DNA from: Thiobacillus sp. UBA3361
Lineage (GTDB): Bacteria > Pseudomonadota > Gammaproteobacteria > Burkholderiales > Thiobacillaceae
Direction: 5' to 3'
Length of the DNA stretch: 53,514 bases
Assembly (NCBI GenBank): GCA_002360535.1
Contig: DEQR01000072.1
Span: 1 to 53,514 of the forward strand
The notes under the pieces were generated by a model that made no database searches, was not told where the DNA came from, and saw only the letters and a list, made by a program, of their open reading frames with translations. Below, in pieces: positions 1 to 8,600 of the stretch (positions are counted from its first letter, which is position 1; the number at the start of each line of letters is the position of its first letter). The position numbers and the translations under genes are program-made.

Positions 1-1567
1 GCCGGCCCGGCATGTAGATGCCCGGCACCTGGTCCAGGCGGCCGGGCGCGGTGTGGCATTGCTTGCAGGCCAAGGCGTCTTCCTTGGGGGCCACCATGTG
101 GGTGATGGGCCAGGCCATGTCGGTTTCGACGAAGGCGAACTTGCCGCTGTATTCGGCGCCGATCTCCTTCATGCCGAACTCCAGCGCCTTGTCCCAGTTG
201 AAATTGGACCAGAAGGCGCTGTCGTCCTTGCCGTAGGTGTGGAACACCACCAGTTGGTTGTTGCCCGTGTCATAGGGCTGCTTGCCCTTGAACAGCTTGA
301 TGGGCCAGATCTTCGACTTGCCGTCGTCGGGGCTGCCGTTGAACTTGTTGATGTGCACCACCTGGGCCGGGTCCAGCTTGGTCTCGCGCAGGGTGTAATC
401 CACCTGTCCGTTGAACCAGATGTACTCGGGGATGACGTTGGTCTCGTATTTGAAGTCGCCCTTCTTGCTGTCGTAGGCGTCGTGGCCGCCGCTGTCCTTC
501 AGCTTGAACGGCTTGCCGTCCTTCAGCTTGCCGGCGGTGGACCAGTCCCAGAGCATCTTGGTGGGCTTGCCGCCGCGGGCGAATTCGGGGATGTGGCAGG
601 TCTGGCAGGCGATCTTCTGGGCGTGGGTGTTGAGCCGGGCCTCGTGCTTGTGCGGCGCGCCGCCGTGGCAGGCCTGGCAGGAGGCGGGGTTGCCTTCCTC
701 CTTGCCGCGCATGTGCTTGCCCGTGTCGCTGGCGGTGGGGTTGTAGCGGCTGCCCGGCACGGCGTGTCCGGTGGTCTTGTGACAGTCGCCGCAGCTGAAG
801 TTGAGGCCGTCCTTGGCCATGTGCACGTCCAGGTACTTGCCCGGCGCCTTCAGCGAGCTGTCGATGTCGCCGTGTTTCACCGCATCGCCGCCGCCGCCGT
901 AGAAGTGGCAGGCGCCGCAGTTGGCGCGGCCGGTCTTGCCCACCTTCTGGGCTACCTCCATGAGGTTGACCGCCTTGACGATCTTGCCGGATTTGGGCGG
1001 GAACTCGGTGTCCTGATAGACGGGATGGCCGGCAAAGCCGGGCAGCTTGCGGTAGGTGCCGGTGGAGTCGTGGCAGACCAGGCAATCGACGTTTTCCTGG
1101 GCGGCGAAGTCGAAATTCTGGTCCTTCCAGCCGTAGCCCACGTGGCAGGCGGTGCAGAACTCGTAGTTGGAGGGCACCGCCGTGCAGAAGTTGTTGATCA
1201 CGTGCTGTTTGCCCAGGCGCTGGCTGGTCTTGGGGTTCATGAATTCCCAGGTCCAATGCTGGGTGCCCTGCACCTGCTTGGCGGCCTCGGTGTGGCAGGT
1301 CAGGCAGGCCTTGGTGACTTCCGGACCGCTCTTGAACGCCTGCTGGAGGGCCTTGAACTTGCTGTGATCGGCGGTGGAGGCGGATTTCCTGGCCTCATCC
1401 CCGTTCAGCGGCGCGTAGGAATGGGCGCCCGGCGCCAAGGTCTGTGCCGTTTCGGGTTTGGCCGGAGCGGCCGCCGCTGCGGGGTCGGTGCTGGCATGGG
1501 CGGCTGCGAACGCCAAGGCGGCGCCTGCTGCCGTCGCCAGACGCAGGATGCGCATGGCTAATGACAT
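1..1567 (-). CDS. Octaheme c-type cytochrome, tetrathionate reductase (OTR) family, partial at left edge
   Basis: Reading the minus strand from ATG at 1567 gives an open frame to the window edge (about 522 codons; the C-terminus is missing). It starts with a signal-peptide-like segment (basic start, then Ala/Leu-rich up to AHA). Eight CXXCH heme motifs are visible in order: CLTCH, CTACH, CLVCH, CGACH, CGDCH, CQACH, CQTCH and CKQCH, the first near residue 88. Eight hemes with this spacing fit the OTR family, periplasmic cytochromes that reduce tetrathionate, nitrite and hydroxylamine in vitro; the physiological substrate here is unknown. The start is supported by AGGAG six bases upstream; a second ATG lies at 1555. 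It is 39 nt downstream of a DUF302 gene, probably in one operon. The long open frame on the opposite strand is a GC-driven shadow. Confidence 0.88.
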   Translation of the reverse strand, partial: MSLAMRILRLATAAGAALAFAAAHASTDPAAAAAPAKPETAQTLAPGAHSYAPLNGDEARKSASTADHSKFKALQQAFKSGPEVTKACLTCHTEAAKQVQGTQHWTWEFMNPKTSQRLGKQHVINNFCTAVPSNYEFCTACHVGYGWKDQNFDFAAQENVDCLVCHDSTGTYRKLPGFAGHPVYQDTEFPPKSGKIVKAVNLMEVAQKVGKTGRANCGACHFYGGGGDAVKHGDIDSSLKAPGKYLDVHMAKDGLNFSCGDCHKTTGHAVPGSRYNPTASDTGKHMRGKEEGNPASCQACHGGAPHKHEARLNTHAQKIACQTCHIPEFARGGKPTKMLWDWSTAGKLKDGKPFKLKDSGGHDAYDSKKGDFKYETNVIPEYIWFNGQVDYTLRETKLDPAQVVHINKFNGSPDDGKSKIWPIKLFKGKQPYDTGNNQLVVFHTYGKDDSAFWSNFNWDKALEFGMKEIGAEYSGKFAFVETDMAWPITHMVAPKEDALACKQCHTAPGRLDQVPGIYMPGR

Positions 1568-1606
1568 GGTGGTCTCCTCACAACTGGTTGTAGGTCTGGC
1601 GTGTAT

Positions 1607-2164
1607 TCAGCAGCCGCCGCCGGCACCGCCGCCTGCGCCGCCCGCCGCCGGAGCGGCCTTGGGCAGAATCATCTCGGGCGCGGGCTTGTTGGGGTCCATG
1701 ACCAGGAACAGCTTCTGGTCTGCGGCGACCTGGCCCATCACGTCACCCACCATGGGGCCGAACATCTTGCCCATCAGGCCGGCGTTCATGGTGCCGATAT
1801 AGACCTTGCCGTCCTGCTTCTTGTACACGGAGATCTTGCAGGGCATGAGAATGGACAGAAAGCGCACCGTGTCCTCCTTGAGGATGGGCTTGGAGTACTT
1901 GGTGCTGCACACCTCGATCATCTGCACCGGCAGCACGTTACCGCCGTCGGTCTGTACGGCGCGGGCCGGGTTGCGCAGGCCGGACAGGGCCCAGCCCTTG
2001 GCCTTCAGTTCCGGGTTGTCCTCGATGTTGTGCTGGATGCGGGCGATGGTCTCTTCCATGCCGAAGGGACTGGCCCGCTCGGTGAACATCATGCTGGGCA
2101 TCATCAGATAGCCCGCGATGGCCGTGATCAGAATGCCACCGATCAATCCCAGAACAAGTTTCAT
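1607..2164 (-). CDS. DUF302 domain protein with N-terminal membrane anchor
   Basis: 185 residues. An N-terminal hydrophobic helix (about residues 2-22) is followed by a DUF302-like domain with the family's typical MPCKISVY segment (conserved Cys before a beta-strand) and the continuation KVYIGTMN. The C-terminus is an unusual Gly/Ala-rich tail ending GGGC. DUF302 proteins are small periplasmic or membrane-attached proteins, often near sulfur-oxidation genes, of unproven biochemical role. The gene directly precedes the octaheme cytochrome (39 nt), so joint expression is likely. Two larger DUF302 paralogues are in this window, at 2379-3134 and 23240-23986. ATG at 2164 has a GGAG-type site just upstream (AAGGAGTGAGAC). 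Confidence 0.8.
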   Translation of the reverse strand: MKLVLGLIGGILITAIAGYLMMPSMMFTERASPFGMEETIARIQHNIEDNPELKAKGWALSGLRNPARAVQTDGGNVLPVQMIEVCSTKYSKPILKEDTVRFLSILMPCKISVYKKQDGKVYIGTMNAGLMGKMFGPMVGDVMGQVAADQKLFLVMDPNKPAPEMILPKAAPAAGGAGGGAGGGC

Positions 2165-2342
2165 GTCTCACTCCTTCCTTGTGTAATCGATCCCGAGGGG
2201 GTTGCAACGAGGGCGATCCGCGTAGATAAGCAATTGCGGATTCACTAATTGTTTGTTTTGTCAATGACGGTGGCTAACTGTACAGGGAATTTTCATTCAG
2301 GAGAATCACCCAGCGGACACTGGGTCACCGCGCCGGGCACGG

Positions 2343-2365
2343 GCGGATGCGGTCTGCGCATCCGC
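2343..2365 (-). terminator. Hairpin downstream of the DUF302 gene
   Basis: Perfect 9-bp inverted repeat (GCGGATGCG / CGCATCCGC) with a 5-base loop, 13 nt beyond the stop codon of the 2379-3134 gene on the minus strand. A second weaker stem (ACCCAG / CTGGGT) lies just beyond it, near 2310-2327. There is no clear U-run, so the call rests on position and stem strength. The rest of 2165-2378 is AT-rich and presumably holds the promoter of the DUF302-octaheme cytochrome pair, but I cannot assign -35/-10 boxes. Confidence 0.5.
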
Positions 2366-2378
2366 CTCATTGGTCGAA

Positions 2379-3134
2379 TCACAGCTCGCCGTTGGCGGCC
2401 GCCCGCAACATATCGTCCATGCGCTCGTTCAGGTCGATGGCACCCTTGAGCAGTTCGGGGCTGATGCCCAACTGGTTCTCGAAGCCCTTCACCCAATCCA
2501 GGCTCCAGTCCAGCATCAGCACCCAGATGTCCTTGTTGCCGTCTTCCATGACTACCACCCGGCAGGGCAGAAAGACCACGAACTCGGGACTGAGTTTGAG
2601 CAGCTCCTTGGCTACCGCGATGTCGCAGAAGGAGAAGACCTCGATGCGCGGGGCCTCCTTGTCGTTGAGCACGGCATGGAAGTCCTTCCACATCATGTTC
2701 TCGCCCACGAACTTGACGTTGCGCTGGTTGGCGCGCAGGAACAGGGAATCCTTCACGTCCTGGAAGGTCAGTCCCGGCTTGGCCTTGTACTTGCGGGCGA
2801 AATAGTTCATGGAGTCCGCCATGCCCATGCGGAAAATCGAGGTCATCATGGGCAGGGCCATCTGCATGAGCTGAATCTTTTCCTGCTGGGTGACCGCCCG
2901 GCGCATGGTGTAGGGCTTGGCCGGGGCCGCCGGTTGGGGCGCCGCGGGCACGAGGAACAATAACGGATTGACGCCGAAGGTGGGCGGCGGCGCGTACTGC
3001 AGGAAGGGGTTGACGCCTGCCGGGCTGGGCACGGCGACCGGCGGCAGGGTGGGCGTGTAATAGACCGGCTGTTCCGCCCAGGCGGGCAAGGCGAGGCACA
3101 GCAACAGGGCGGACAGGAAACGGGTCGGGTTCAT
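2379..3134 (-). CDS. Exported DUF302 domain protein, large form
   Basis: 251 residues with a clean signal peptide (residues 1-20, ending PAWA), a Pro-rich linker (about 25-70), then the DUF302 region with two conserved cysteines (FSFCDIAVAK and FLPCRVVVMED). It is a clear paralogue of the 23240-23986 product: shared blocks include YKAK.GLTF.DVK, ELRANQ/FLRANQ, MWKDF.AVL, PCR..MED and a common C-terminus (D.M..AAANG.L). The gene lies 48 nt downstream of acnA on the same strand, so it may be co-transcribed with aconitase or have a promoter inside that gene. GAGGAGAATTAC precedes the ATG. Function unknown; likely periplasmic. Confidence 0.82.
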   Translation of the reverse strand: MNPTRFLSALLLCLALPAWAEQPVYYTPTLPPVAVPSPAGVNPFLQYAPPPTFGVNPLLFLVPAAPQPAAPAKPYTMRRAVTQQEKIQLMQMALPMMTSIFRMGMADSMNYFARKYKAKPGLTFQDVKDSLFLRANQRNVKFVGENMMWKDFHAVLNDKEAPRIEVFSFCDIAVAKELLKLSPEFVVFLPCRVVVMEDGNKDIWVLMLDWSLDWVKGFENQLGISPELLKGAIDLNERMDDMLRAAANGEL

Positions 3135-3182
3135 GTAATTCTCCTCTCTCAGAAAAAAGTCGCGGGCTCGCCGGTCCCTGCC

Positions 3183-5840
3183 TCAGGCCAGCAATCCGGT
3201 CAACACGTAGGGCAGGATGCCTCCCGATTGGAAGTATTCGATTTCGATGGGGGTATCCAGACGCAGTTGCAGGGCTACATTCTGACTGCCGCCATCTGTC
3301 CGGTGGATGACCAGGGTCAACTCCTGGCGCGGGGTGATGCTGCTTTCCAGGCCCATCAGGTCGAAAGTTTCCGATCCCGTCAGGCCCAGTGCGGCAGCGT
3401 CCATGCCTTCCTTGAACTGCAAGGGCAGCACACCCATGCCGGCCAGGTTGGAACGGTGGATGCGCTCGAAGCTCTTGGCCACCACCGCCTTCACCCCCAG
3501 CAGCTGCGTGCCCTTGGCGGCCCAGTCGCGGCTGGAGCCGGTGCCGTATTCCTCGCCCGCGAACACCATCAGGGGCACGCCTTCGGCCTGGTAGCGTATG
3601 GCAGCGTCATAGATGGACATCTGCTCGCCGTCGTGGAGGGTCACGCCGCCTTCACTGCCGGGGACCATCAGGTTCTTGATGCGCACATTGGCAAAGGTGC
3701 CGCGCATCATCACCTCGTGGTTGCCGCGGCGGGCGCCGTAGCTGTTGAAATCCTTCTGGTCCACGCCGTGCTCGACCAGGTACTTGCCGGCGGGCGCGGC
3801 GGGCTTGATACCGCCGGCCGGAGAAATGTGGTCGGTGGTCACCGAGTCGCCGAAGATGGCCAGCGCCCGGGCACCGCGGATCGCGGCATCGGGTTTGGCC
3901 GTCTGCTTGAAGAAGGGCGGCTCCTGGATGTAGGTGGAGGCACCATCCCAGTCATAGACCTGGCCGGCGGGGGCCGGGACCGCATCCCACAGCGGGTTGT
4001 CGGCGCCCACGTCGCCGTAGATGGCGTAGGCGGCGGCGTCGGCGGCATGGGGCAGCAGGGCGGCCACTTCCTCGTGGCTGGGCCAGATGTCCTTCAGATA
4101 GACCGGCCCGTCCTTGCCCTGACCCAGCGGCTCCCGGTCCATGTTGACGGTCACCCGTCCGGCCAGGGCGAAGGCCACCACCAGCGGTGGGCTCATCAGG
4201 AAGTTGGCCTTCACGTTCTGGTGCACGCGCGCCTCGAAGTTGCGGTTGCCGGACAGGACCGAGCAGGCCACCAGGTCCTTGTCGAGGATCTGTTTCTCGA
4301 TGGCCTCGGGCAGGGGGCCAGAGTTGCCGATGCAGGTGGTGCAACCGTACCCCACCACGCCGAAGCCGAGCTGCTCCAGGTAGGGCAGCAGGCCGGCGGC
4401 CTTGAGATACTCGGTCACGGCGCGCGAGCCCGGGCCCATGCTGGTTTTTACATGGGCCGGCGTGTACATGCCCTTTTCCACCGCCTTCTTGGCCAGCAGG
4501 CCGGCGGCCAGCATGACGCCGGGGTTGGAGGTGTTGGTGCAGGAGGTGATGGCGGCGATGACCACGTCGCCATGGCCCAAACCGGTACCCTGATCCTTGA
4601 GTTCCGATTCCTGTTTGCCGTAGCCGCCCTGGTCCTTGGGCAAGCTGAACAGGGTTTCGAAGCTTTCCTTGAGGGCGTACAGGTTGATGCGGTCCTGGGG
4701 CCGCTTGGGACCGGCCACGGAGGGCTTCACCGCGGACAGGTCCAGGCTCAGCACCTGGCTGTAGTCGATGTCGCCGTCGGCGGGGATACCGAACAGGCCC
4801 TGGGCCTTGAAATAGGCGCGCAGGGCGTCCACCTGCGCACCCTTGCGGCCGGTGGCCAGGTAGTACTGGCAGGTGGCCTCATCGACCGGGAAGAAACCCA
4901 TGGTGGCGCCGTATTCCGGGGCCATGTTGGCGATGGTGGCGCGATCGGTGACCGGCAGGGCCTGGGCGCCTTCGCCGAAGAATTCCACGAACTTGCCCAC
5001 CACCTTCGCGCGGCGCAGCATCTCGGTGAGGGTCAGCACCACGTCGGTGGCGGTCACGCCCGGCGCGGGCCGGCCGGTGAGGTGCACGCCGACCACGTCC
5101 GGGGTCAGGAAATAGACCGGCTGGCCCAGCATGCCGGCCTCGGCCTCGATGCCGCCCACGCCCCAACCGACCACGCCCAGGCCGTTGATCATGGTGGTGT
5201 GACTGTCGGTGCCCACCAGGCTGTCCGGGTAATAGACGCTGGTGTTGCCAACCTCCTTCTCCATTACGCCGCGGGCCAGGTATTCCATGTTCACTTGGTG
5301 GACGATGCCCACGCCGGGGGGCACGACCTTGAAGGTGTCAAACGCCTGCATACCCCACTTCATGAACTGGTAGCGTTCGAGGTTGCGCTCGAATTCGATT
5401 TCCATGTTGCGGCGCAGGGCATCGGGCTGGCCGAACACGTCCACCTGCACCGAGTGATCGACCACCAGCTCGACAGGTGCCAGGGGTTCCACCTTGGCCG
5501 GGTCCTTGCCGGCCCGGGCGGCGGCCGAGCGCATGGCGGCCAGGTCCGCCAGCAGGGGCACGCCGGTGAAGTCCTGGAGCAGGATGCGCGCCACCACGAA
5601 GGGGATCTCCTCGGTGCGCTGCGCGTTCGGCTGCCAGCCCGCCAGCTGGCGCACGTGCTGCTCGGTGATCTTCTTCCCGTCGAAGTTGCGCAGCACGCTT
5701 TCCAGCACGATGCGGATGGAAACCGGCAGCTTGCCGATCCGGCCGATACCGGCCTTTTCCAGCTGGGGCAGGGAGTACAGGGTGCCGGTCTTGCCGTTGC
5801 CGGCATCGAAGCTTTGGCGGGTGTCGAACAGGTTGTGCAT
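3183..5840 (-). CDS. acnA: Aconitate hydratase A
   Basis: 885 residues, the usual length of the AcnA/IRP1-type monomeric aconitase. It isomerises citrate to isocitrate in the TCA cycle with a [4Fe-4S] cluster. The three cluster cysteines are seen in SCTNTSNP (one) and GCTTCIGNSGP (two). The C-terminal swivel domain carries GSSRDWAAKGT. ATG at 5840 is chosen over an in-frame upstream start at 5915 because the protein begins at the conserved MHNLFDTRQSF and AGGA lies about eight bases upstream. It is divergent from the TauD-like gene (275 nt between them, no recognisable feature) and followed by a DUF302 gene. The very long plus-strand frame across this region is a shadow. Confidence 0.97.
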   Translation of the reverse strand: MHNLFDTRQSFDAGNGKTGTLYSLPQLEKAGIGRIGKLPVSIRIVLESVLRNFDGKKITEQHVRQLAGWQPNAQRTEEIPFVVARILLQDFTGVPLLADLAAMRSAAARAGKDPAKVEPLAPVELVVDHSVQVDVFGQPDALRRNMEIEFERNLERYQFMKWGMQAFDTFKVVPPGVGIVHQVNMEYLARGVMEKEVGNTSVYYPDSLVGTDSHTTMINGLGVVGWGVGGIEAEAGMLGQPVYFLTPDVVGVHLTGRPAPGVTATDVVLTLTEMLRRAKVVGKFVEFFGEGAQALPVTDRATIANMAPEYGATMGFFPVDEATCQYYLATGRKGAQVDALRAYFKAQGLFGIPADGDIDYSQVLSLDLSAVKPSVAGPKRPQDRINLYALKESFETLFSLPKDQGGYGKQESELKDQGTGLGHGDVVIAAITSCTNTSNPGVMLAAGLLAKKAVEKGMYTPAHVKTSMGPGSRAVTEYLKAAGLLPYLEQLGFGVVGYGCTTCIGNSGPLPEAIEKQILDKDLVACSVLSGNRNFEARVHQNVKANFLMSPPLVVAFALAGRVTVNMDREPLGQGKDGPVYLKDIWPSHEEVAALLPHAADAAAYAIYGDVGADNPLWDAVPAPAGQVYDWDGASTYIQEPPFFKQTAKPDAAIRGARALAIFGDSVTTDHISPAGGIKPAAPAGKYLVEHGVDQKDFNSYGARRGNHEVMMRGTFANVRIKNLMVPGSEGGVTLHDGEQMSIYDAAIRYQAEGVPLMVFAGEEYGTGSSRDWAAKGTQLLGVKAVVAKSFERIHRSNLAGMGVLPLQFKEGMDAAALGLTGSETFDLMGLESSITPRQELTLVIHRTDGGSQNVALQLRLDTPIEIEYFQSGGILPYVLTGLLA

Positions 5841-6115
5841 GGTGGGGTTCCTGGGGTGAATCCGGGGGTGTCCCGGCGATGGGCGGATTTTACAGAGCCG
5901 ACAATCTGTTGCCACGCCGCGCCCTGTTCATAGGCGCGGGCCCGCGCTTCGAGGTGGTGGACATGGACCGCGGCTGGGTGCCGCCGGCGGCGCTTCCCTT
6001 CGTGCCCATTCCCCCTCGCGGATTGCCTTTGGTCAAGTACGGCGCCCGTCCCGCAGACTAGAGTCCCACGCCGTCCCTCCCCGCACGCATTTTCGAATAC
6101 CACCGGAGTCAGCCC

Positions 6116-7048
6116 ATGATCCAGCCCCAACGGCAGTTCGATCCCGTTTCCACCCCGTTCAGCCCCGAAGACGAAGCGTCGTACCGGCGCTGGCGCGACG
6201 CGAAGCTGGAAAACTACCCGAAGTCCCTGGGCGACCTGGTAGTGGAGATCGGCGACCCCCGTGCGCTGACCGAGCACGAGCATGCCGCGCTGCTGGCGCG
6301 CTGCCGCAAGGCCAACATGGCGCTCTATGCCGGCAAGACCGGCGACGACCCCGACCCGGAAATCCCCCTGGCCCTGGCGCGCCGCTTCGGCCTCGCCCAC
6401 ATCGACCGCAACTGGCTGGCCGACGACACTGGCCTGACCTCCCTCACCGTCCGCGACGAAGGGGTGCGCCAGCACTACATCCCCTACACCAACCGGGCCA
6501 TCCACTGGCACACCGACGGCTACTACAACACCGCCGAGCGTCAGATCCACGCCCTCAACCTGCACGTGGTGCGGCAGGCCGCCCAGGGCGGCGAGAACGC
6601 GCTGATGGATCACGAGATCGCCTACATCCTGCTGCGGGACAAGAACCCGGACTACATCCGCGCGCTCATGGCGCCCCAGGCCATGACCATCCCGGCGCGC
6701 ATCGACGAGGGCGGCACGGTGGCCCGGCGCGAGGAGGCCGGCCCGGTGTTCGGCATTACCCCGGCCGGCAACCTGCACATGCGCTACACCATCCGCGTCA
6801 ACAACGTCATCTGGGCCGACGACCCCCTCACCCGCGAGGCGCTGACCTACCTGCGAGACATCCTGGACGGCGATTCGCCCTACGTTTACCGGGGCCGGCT
6901 GGAGTCCGGCATGGGCCTGGTGAGCAACAACGTCCTGCACGACCGCGCCGCCTTCACCGACGACGCCACCCACAAGCGCCACTACTACCGCGCCCGCTAT
7001 CTGGACCGCCTGGCGGGGACCGACGTGGCGGAGATTTACGTCCTCTGA
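6116..7048 (+). CDS. TauD/TfdA-family Fe(II)/2-oxoglutarate dioxygenase
   Basis: 310 residues, no signal peptide, so cytoplasmic. The iron-binding HxD motif is in IHWHTDGYYN (about residues 134-143); the distal His is likely in NNVLHDRAAF and the 2-oxoglutarate-binding Arg in RHYYRARY near the C-terminus. This is the TauD/TfdA fold, whose members hydroxylate small substrates such as taurine or alpha-amino acids; the substrate here cannot be deduced. A SPASM radical SAM gene follows on the same strand (184 nt from stop to its start), suggesting a shared pathway. ATG at 6116 follows CCGGAG with suitable spacing (CACCGGAGTCAGCCC). Confidence 0.82.
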   Translation: MIQPQRQFDPVSTPFSPEDEASYRRWRDAKLENYPKSLGDLVVEIGDPRALTEHEHAALLARCRKANMALYAGKTGDDPDPEIPLALARRFGLAHIDRNWLADDTGLTSLTVRDEGVRQHYIPYTNRAIHWHTDGYYNTAERQIHALNLHVVRQAAQGGENALMDHEIAYILLRDKNPDYIRALMAPQAMTIPARIDEGGTVARREEAGPVFGITPAGNLHMRYTIRVNNVIWADDPLTREALTYLRDILDGDSPYVYRGRLESGMGLVSNNVLHDRAAFTDDATHKRHYYRARYLDRLAGTDVAEIYVL

Positions 7049-7232
7049 TGCCCGGCCGATGAAACGCGCCACACCCTGCTTCGCGCCGGAGACGGCCGGC
7101 GGCTGGCCGCGTTCGGCATCATCGCCCTGCCCAAGCACGGCCCTCCCGCTCAACCACGCTGACCGATCCCGGCCCGCCGGCGCCCACGCGCCGCCGCCGC
7201 CCTTTCCAGCCATCGTCAAGCGGGAGCGACCC

Positions 7233-8417
7233 ATGACCACCCATAGCCTGGATTTCATTCCAGCCGCCGAGCCGTCCCTTGCCCCCTCCTCCGACCCCGA
7301 CCCCATCGCCGGCGGCCGGGTGGAACTGCAACTGTTGACCACCCTGAAGTGCAATCTCAAATGCACCTACTGTTCGCTGGGCGTGGGCGACGTGCTGGGC
7401 TCCCAGACCGAACTGAAGTACGACATCGGCCAACTGGCCGCCTTCGTGGACCGGCACCTCAAGGACAAGGAGGTCTATGTCACCTTCTACGGCGGCGAGC
7501 CCACCCTGAACCGCGACATGATGGAAGCGGTGATGCGCCGCTTCCCAGAGTTCCGCTTCCAGCTCCAGACCAACGGCACCCTGTTGGACGACCTGCCGGA
7601 CTGGATGCTGGCCAGGCTGTCCAACATCCCGGTGTCCATCGACGGCGGCGAGGCCACCACCGACGGTTACCGCGGCCGCGGCATCTGGCGCCAGGTGATC
7701 CGCAACCTGGACCAGGTGCACCACAAGGTGGGCGGCAGCATCACCGCCCGGGTCACCTGGGGCAACCCGGACACCAGCTTCGAGGAACTGGACGAACTGG
7801 CCTCTGCCCTGGAGGCCGTTGACTATCTCTACTGGCAGTTCGTGGCCGACGAGATGTATGCCGGCGACTCGGTGGAGAAACGCCGCGCCGTGCTGGTCAA
7901 GCTGATCGACAAGTTCTTCGCCGCCATCGACACGCTCTATCCGCTGATCCCGGTGATGGGCATGGTGCGCAACAAACTGCTGCCCAACCGCGGCCGGGAG
8001 CTTTATGCCGGACTCACCCAGTGCCGGGTGTCCAGCCACCTCATCAACGTCATGCCCAACGGCGAGATCTACCCCTGCCCGGACATGATGTACGCCCACC
8101 ACATGAAGATGGGGGAGATCCAGGGCAACTGGCTGAAGAAAAGCCCTTTGCAGCCGACGCCGGACATGCCCTGCGAGCAGTGCGAGGCCTTCTCCTGGTG
8201 CCGTCGCAACTGCATGAGGAACCTCTATCTGGGCTATGTGAAGAACGACCTGCGCTACCGCGCCAATGTGGTGGAGCCCATCTGCGGGCTGATCCGCTTC
8301 ATGGGTCGCGAGATCGACCGCCACGACCCCCAGGCCTGGTTCGCCAAGCTCACCGTGCCGGTGCGCCGCCGCCTGGTGGACAACGAGGTGTACGAATACG
8401 TGGAGATCATGCCATGA
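7233..8417 (+). CDS. Radical SAM enzyme with C-terminal SPASM-type cysteine cluster
   Basis: About 394 residues. The radical SAM [4Fe-4S] motif CxxxCxxC appears as CNLKCTYC near residue 45, followed by a glycine-rich SAM-binding stretch (TFYGGEPTL). The C-terminus has a second cysteine set: CRVS, YPCPD, MPCEQCEAFSWCRRNC, as in SPASM auxiliary-cluster enzymes that mature peptides or proteins. I chose ATG 7233 (GGGAG about six bases upstream, protein then begins MTTHSLDF); the longer in-frame extension from 7059 is Pro/Ala-rich and looks non-coding. No obvious short precursor-peptide gene was found on either side. It is probably functionally linked to the TauD-like gene before it. Substrate unknown. 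Confidence 0.85.
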   Translation: MTTHSLDFIPAAEPSLAPSSDPDPIAGGRVELQLLTTLKCNLKCTYCSLGVGDVLGSQTELKYDIGQLAAFVDRHLKDKEVYVTFYGGEPTLNRDMMEAVMRRFPEFRFQLQTNGTLLDDLPDWMLARLSNIPVSIDGGEATTDGYRGRGIWRQVIRNLDQVHHKVGGSITARVTWGNPDTSFEELDELASALEAVDYLYWQFVADEMYAGDSVEKRRAVLVKLIDKFFAAIDTLYPLIPVMGMVRNKLLPNRGRELYAGLTQCRVSSHLINVMPNGEIYPCPDMMYAHHMKMGEIQGNWLKKSPLQPTPDMPCEQCEAFSWCRRNCMRNLYLGYVKNDLRYRANVVEPICGLIRFMGREIDRHDPQAWFAKLTVPVRRRLVDNEVYEYVEIMP

Positions 8418-8513
8418 TCCGGACGGCAACAAGAAATGATCTGTCGGAGTGGGCAGGCGACGCGCGTCCGACCGCGGAATTGCGCCGATAAACCTCGCTC
8501 CGATCCCGTGTCA

Positions 8514-8542
8514 GGATAGCGATGCGGTGAGCATCGCCATCC
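8514..8542 (+). terminator. Strong hairpin after the radical SAM gene
   Basis: Imperfect 12-bp stem (11 of 12 paired; inner GCGATGC / GCATCGC is perfect) with loop GGTGA, about 100 nt after the radical SAM stop and about 60 nt before the GGDEF/EAL gene. It is most simply a terminator or processing hairpin. I saw no match to the conserved parts of a c-di-GMP riboswitch. Confidence 0.4.
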
Positions 8543-8600
8543 GCATGTCGGCCATCCGGGCAGGCTGATCGCCGGCGTGGCCGTAAAGCGAGAAGGCTTG

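Noticed and set aside
53..1561. 502-codon plus-strand open frame opposite the octaheme cytochrome
   Set aside because: The minus strand encodes eight CXXCH motifs with a signal peptide and ribosome-binding site; the plus frame is a low-complexity Val/Ala/Gly/Leu shadow of GC-rich codons.
3228..5933. 901-codon plus-strand frame opposite aconitase
   Set aside because: Exact antisense of acnA with shadow composition (His/Gly/Val/Ala-rich) and no recognisable domain.
5879..6061. 60-residue plus-strand ORF between acnA and the TauD gene
   Set aside because: No good ribosome-binding site, no domain, and composition like intergenic DNA; not supportable.
7059..7232. N-terminal extension of the radical SAM protein, or a precursor peptide in it
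   Set aside because: Pro/Ala-rich without a leader or core-like pattern; a good ribosome-binding site precedes ATG 7233, where family-like sequence begins.
5360..7366. 668-codon minus-strand frame over the acnA start and the TauD gene
   Set aside because: Mixes antisense of the TauD gene with an out-of-frame copy of acnA; no independent start signal or domain.
8418..8600. c-di-GMP riboswitch ahead of the GGDEF/EAL gene
   Set aside because: Only a simple strong hairpin is seen; none of the conserved loop sequences of the known c-di-GMP riboswitches is recognisable.
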